NCBI GenBank assembly: GCA_902525995.1
Contig: CABZJG010000020.1
Location: 1 to 15,173, forward strand
From: Paracoccaceae bacterium
GTDB taxonomy: Bacteria; Pseudomonadota; Alphaproteobacteria; Rhodobacterales; Rhodobacteraceae
Direction of reading: 5' to 3'
Length of the DNA: 15,173 nt
The position numbers were made by a program, and so were the translations under genes. Below, one piece after another: positions 14,443 through 15,173 of the stretch. The notes under the pieces are model-generated. The model saw only the letters and a list, made by a program, of their open reading frames with translations, had not been told where the DNA came from and searched no databases. Each line of letters begins with the position of its first letter. Position 1 is the first letter of the stretch.

Positions 14443-15132
14443 ATGAACGATGATCGACTGATTGTAGCGTTAGATGTTCCTGATGCGGTAAGCGCGCTCA
14501 ACCTTACTCACAAGCTTGGGGATGCTGTAAGTTTTTATAAAATTGGCCTTGGCATGCTCACCGGTGGCGGATTGGGGCTTGCCAATGAGCTAAAGCAAGA
14601 ACATGGCAAACGCATTTTTCTGGATATGAAGCTGTTTGACATCGGGGCGACAGTCGAAAATGCCGTGCGCGGATTGGCGCAATTCGATCTGGACTTTTTG
14701 ACCGTGCATGGCGACCCGCAGGTTGTGGCCGCTGCAAAAGAAGGCGCTGGCGGCAAAGATCTAAAAATCCTAGCGGTCACCATTTTGACATCGCTTGACC
14801 GCACCGATCTTGACGGCTGCTTGCTGAAGCCCGGTGCAATAGAAGACCTTGTCATTGAACGGGCTGAACGCGCATTTGAAGCGGGCGCAGATGGGGTCAT
14901 CGCGTCCCCGCATGAAGTCGCTCATATCCGCAGCCTGCCCAGCAGCAACGGCAAATTGGTGGTCACACCGGGCGTGCGCCCGCTTGGGGCAGATCTGGGC
15001 GATCAGAAACGTGTCAAAACCCCAGCAGATGCGATTGCGGCCGGGGCTGACCATATCGTCGTGGGCCGCCCGATTACCCGCGCCAGCGATCCTGCCGGCG
15101 CAGCTATCGACATATTATCGAGCATTTTCTGA
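14443..15132 (+). CDS. pyrF: Orotidine 5'-phosphate decarboxylase
   Basis: PyrF decarboxylates OMP to UMP, the last step of de novo pyrimidine synthesis, as a cytosolic TIM-barrel dimer. The 229 residues match the bacterial type. Visible in order are the first-strand IVALDVP with Asp11, Lys33 (FYKIGL), the catalytic Asp61/Lys63/Asp66 array in FLDMKLFDIGATVE, TVHGDP, the phosphate-binding loop region TPGVRP, and VVGRPITRASDP near the C-terminus. GATVE in place of the enteric PNTV is common in alphaproteobacteria. The ATG at 14443 follows GGAAGG by 8 nt. It is divergent from clpB across a 225-bp spacer. The 41 nt after its stop, to the window end, show no recognisable feature. Confidence 0.97.
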   Translation: MNDDRLIVALDVPDAVSALNLTHKLGDAVSFYKIGLGMLTGGGLGLANELKQEHGKRIFLDMKLFDIGATVENAVRGLAQFDLDFLTVHGDPQVVAAAKEGAGGKDLKILAVTILTSLDRTDLDGCLLKPGAIEDLVIERAERAFEAGADGVIASPHEVAHIRSLPSSNGKLVVTPGVRPLGADLGDQKRVKTPADAIAAGADHIVVGRPITRASDPAGAAIDILSSIF

Positions 15133-15173
15133 CCGGCTTGTCATAGGGAAAGTTGGGCTTACGCCGCCAAAAA

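Overview
This window looks like an ordinary chromosomal segment of an alphaproteobacterium, most likely a moderate-G+C member of the Rhodobacterales (roseobacter-like). The pointers are an FzlA-type GST-like cell-division protein with the characteristic HYxDLDF tail, an OMP decarboxylase of the DMKLFDIGATVE type, a MatB very close to the alphaproteobacterial malonyl-CoA synthetases, the gltD-gltB gene order, and an intergenic CCCCAGAGGTATTTTGCAAAG-like element of a kind I recall from Rhodobacterales genomes. Base composition is roughly balanced to slightly GC-rich by eye, except for a sharp AT-rich island around 8.52-8.82 kb. The genus cannot be fixed from sequence reading alone.

Layout, left to right: (1) the 3' part of a GFA/CENP-V zinc-fold gene on +, converging with queG on -. 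(2) A - strand block read right to left: gltD, a possible 28-codon ORF, gltB, fzlA, queG. gltD-gltB form the NADPH-glutamate synthase (GOGAT) operon behind a clear sigma70-type promoter. fzlA has its own plausible promoter, and queG follows it across a structured 91-nt spacer. (3) A + strand block diverging from gltD: uppP, aroQ, matB, closed by a hairpin shared with the converging clpB. (4) clpB on -, preceded by a good sigma32-like promoter, divergent from pyrF on +, which has its own sigma70-like promoter.

The genes are core functions: ammonium assimilation (gltDB), undecaprenyl phosphate recycling for cell-wall synthesis (uppP), divisome constriction control (fzlA), the shikimate pathway (aroQ), malonate activation (matB), queuosine tRNA modification (queG), protein disaggregation (clpB) and pyrimidine synthesis (pyrF). 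All complete genes have normal family lengths with their key residues intact. I see no mobile element, CRISPR array, tRNA/rRNA, toxin-antitoxin pair or defence system, and nothing that supports an undescribed system here. The points worth a second look are mainly non-coding: a three-copy GACCTA motif around the gltDB promoter, the abrupt composition change inside uppP, the small ORF linking gltD to gltB, and the structured repeat-like leader of queG.
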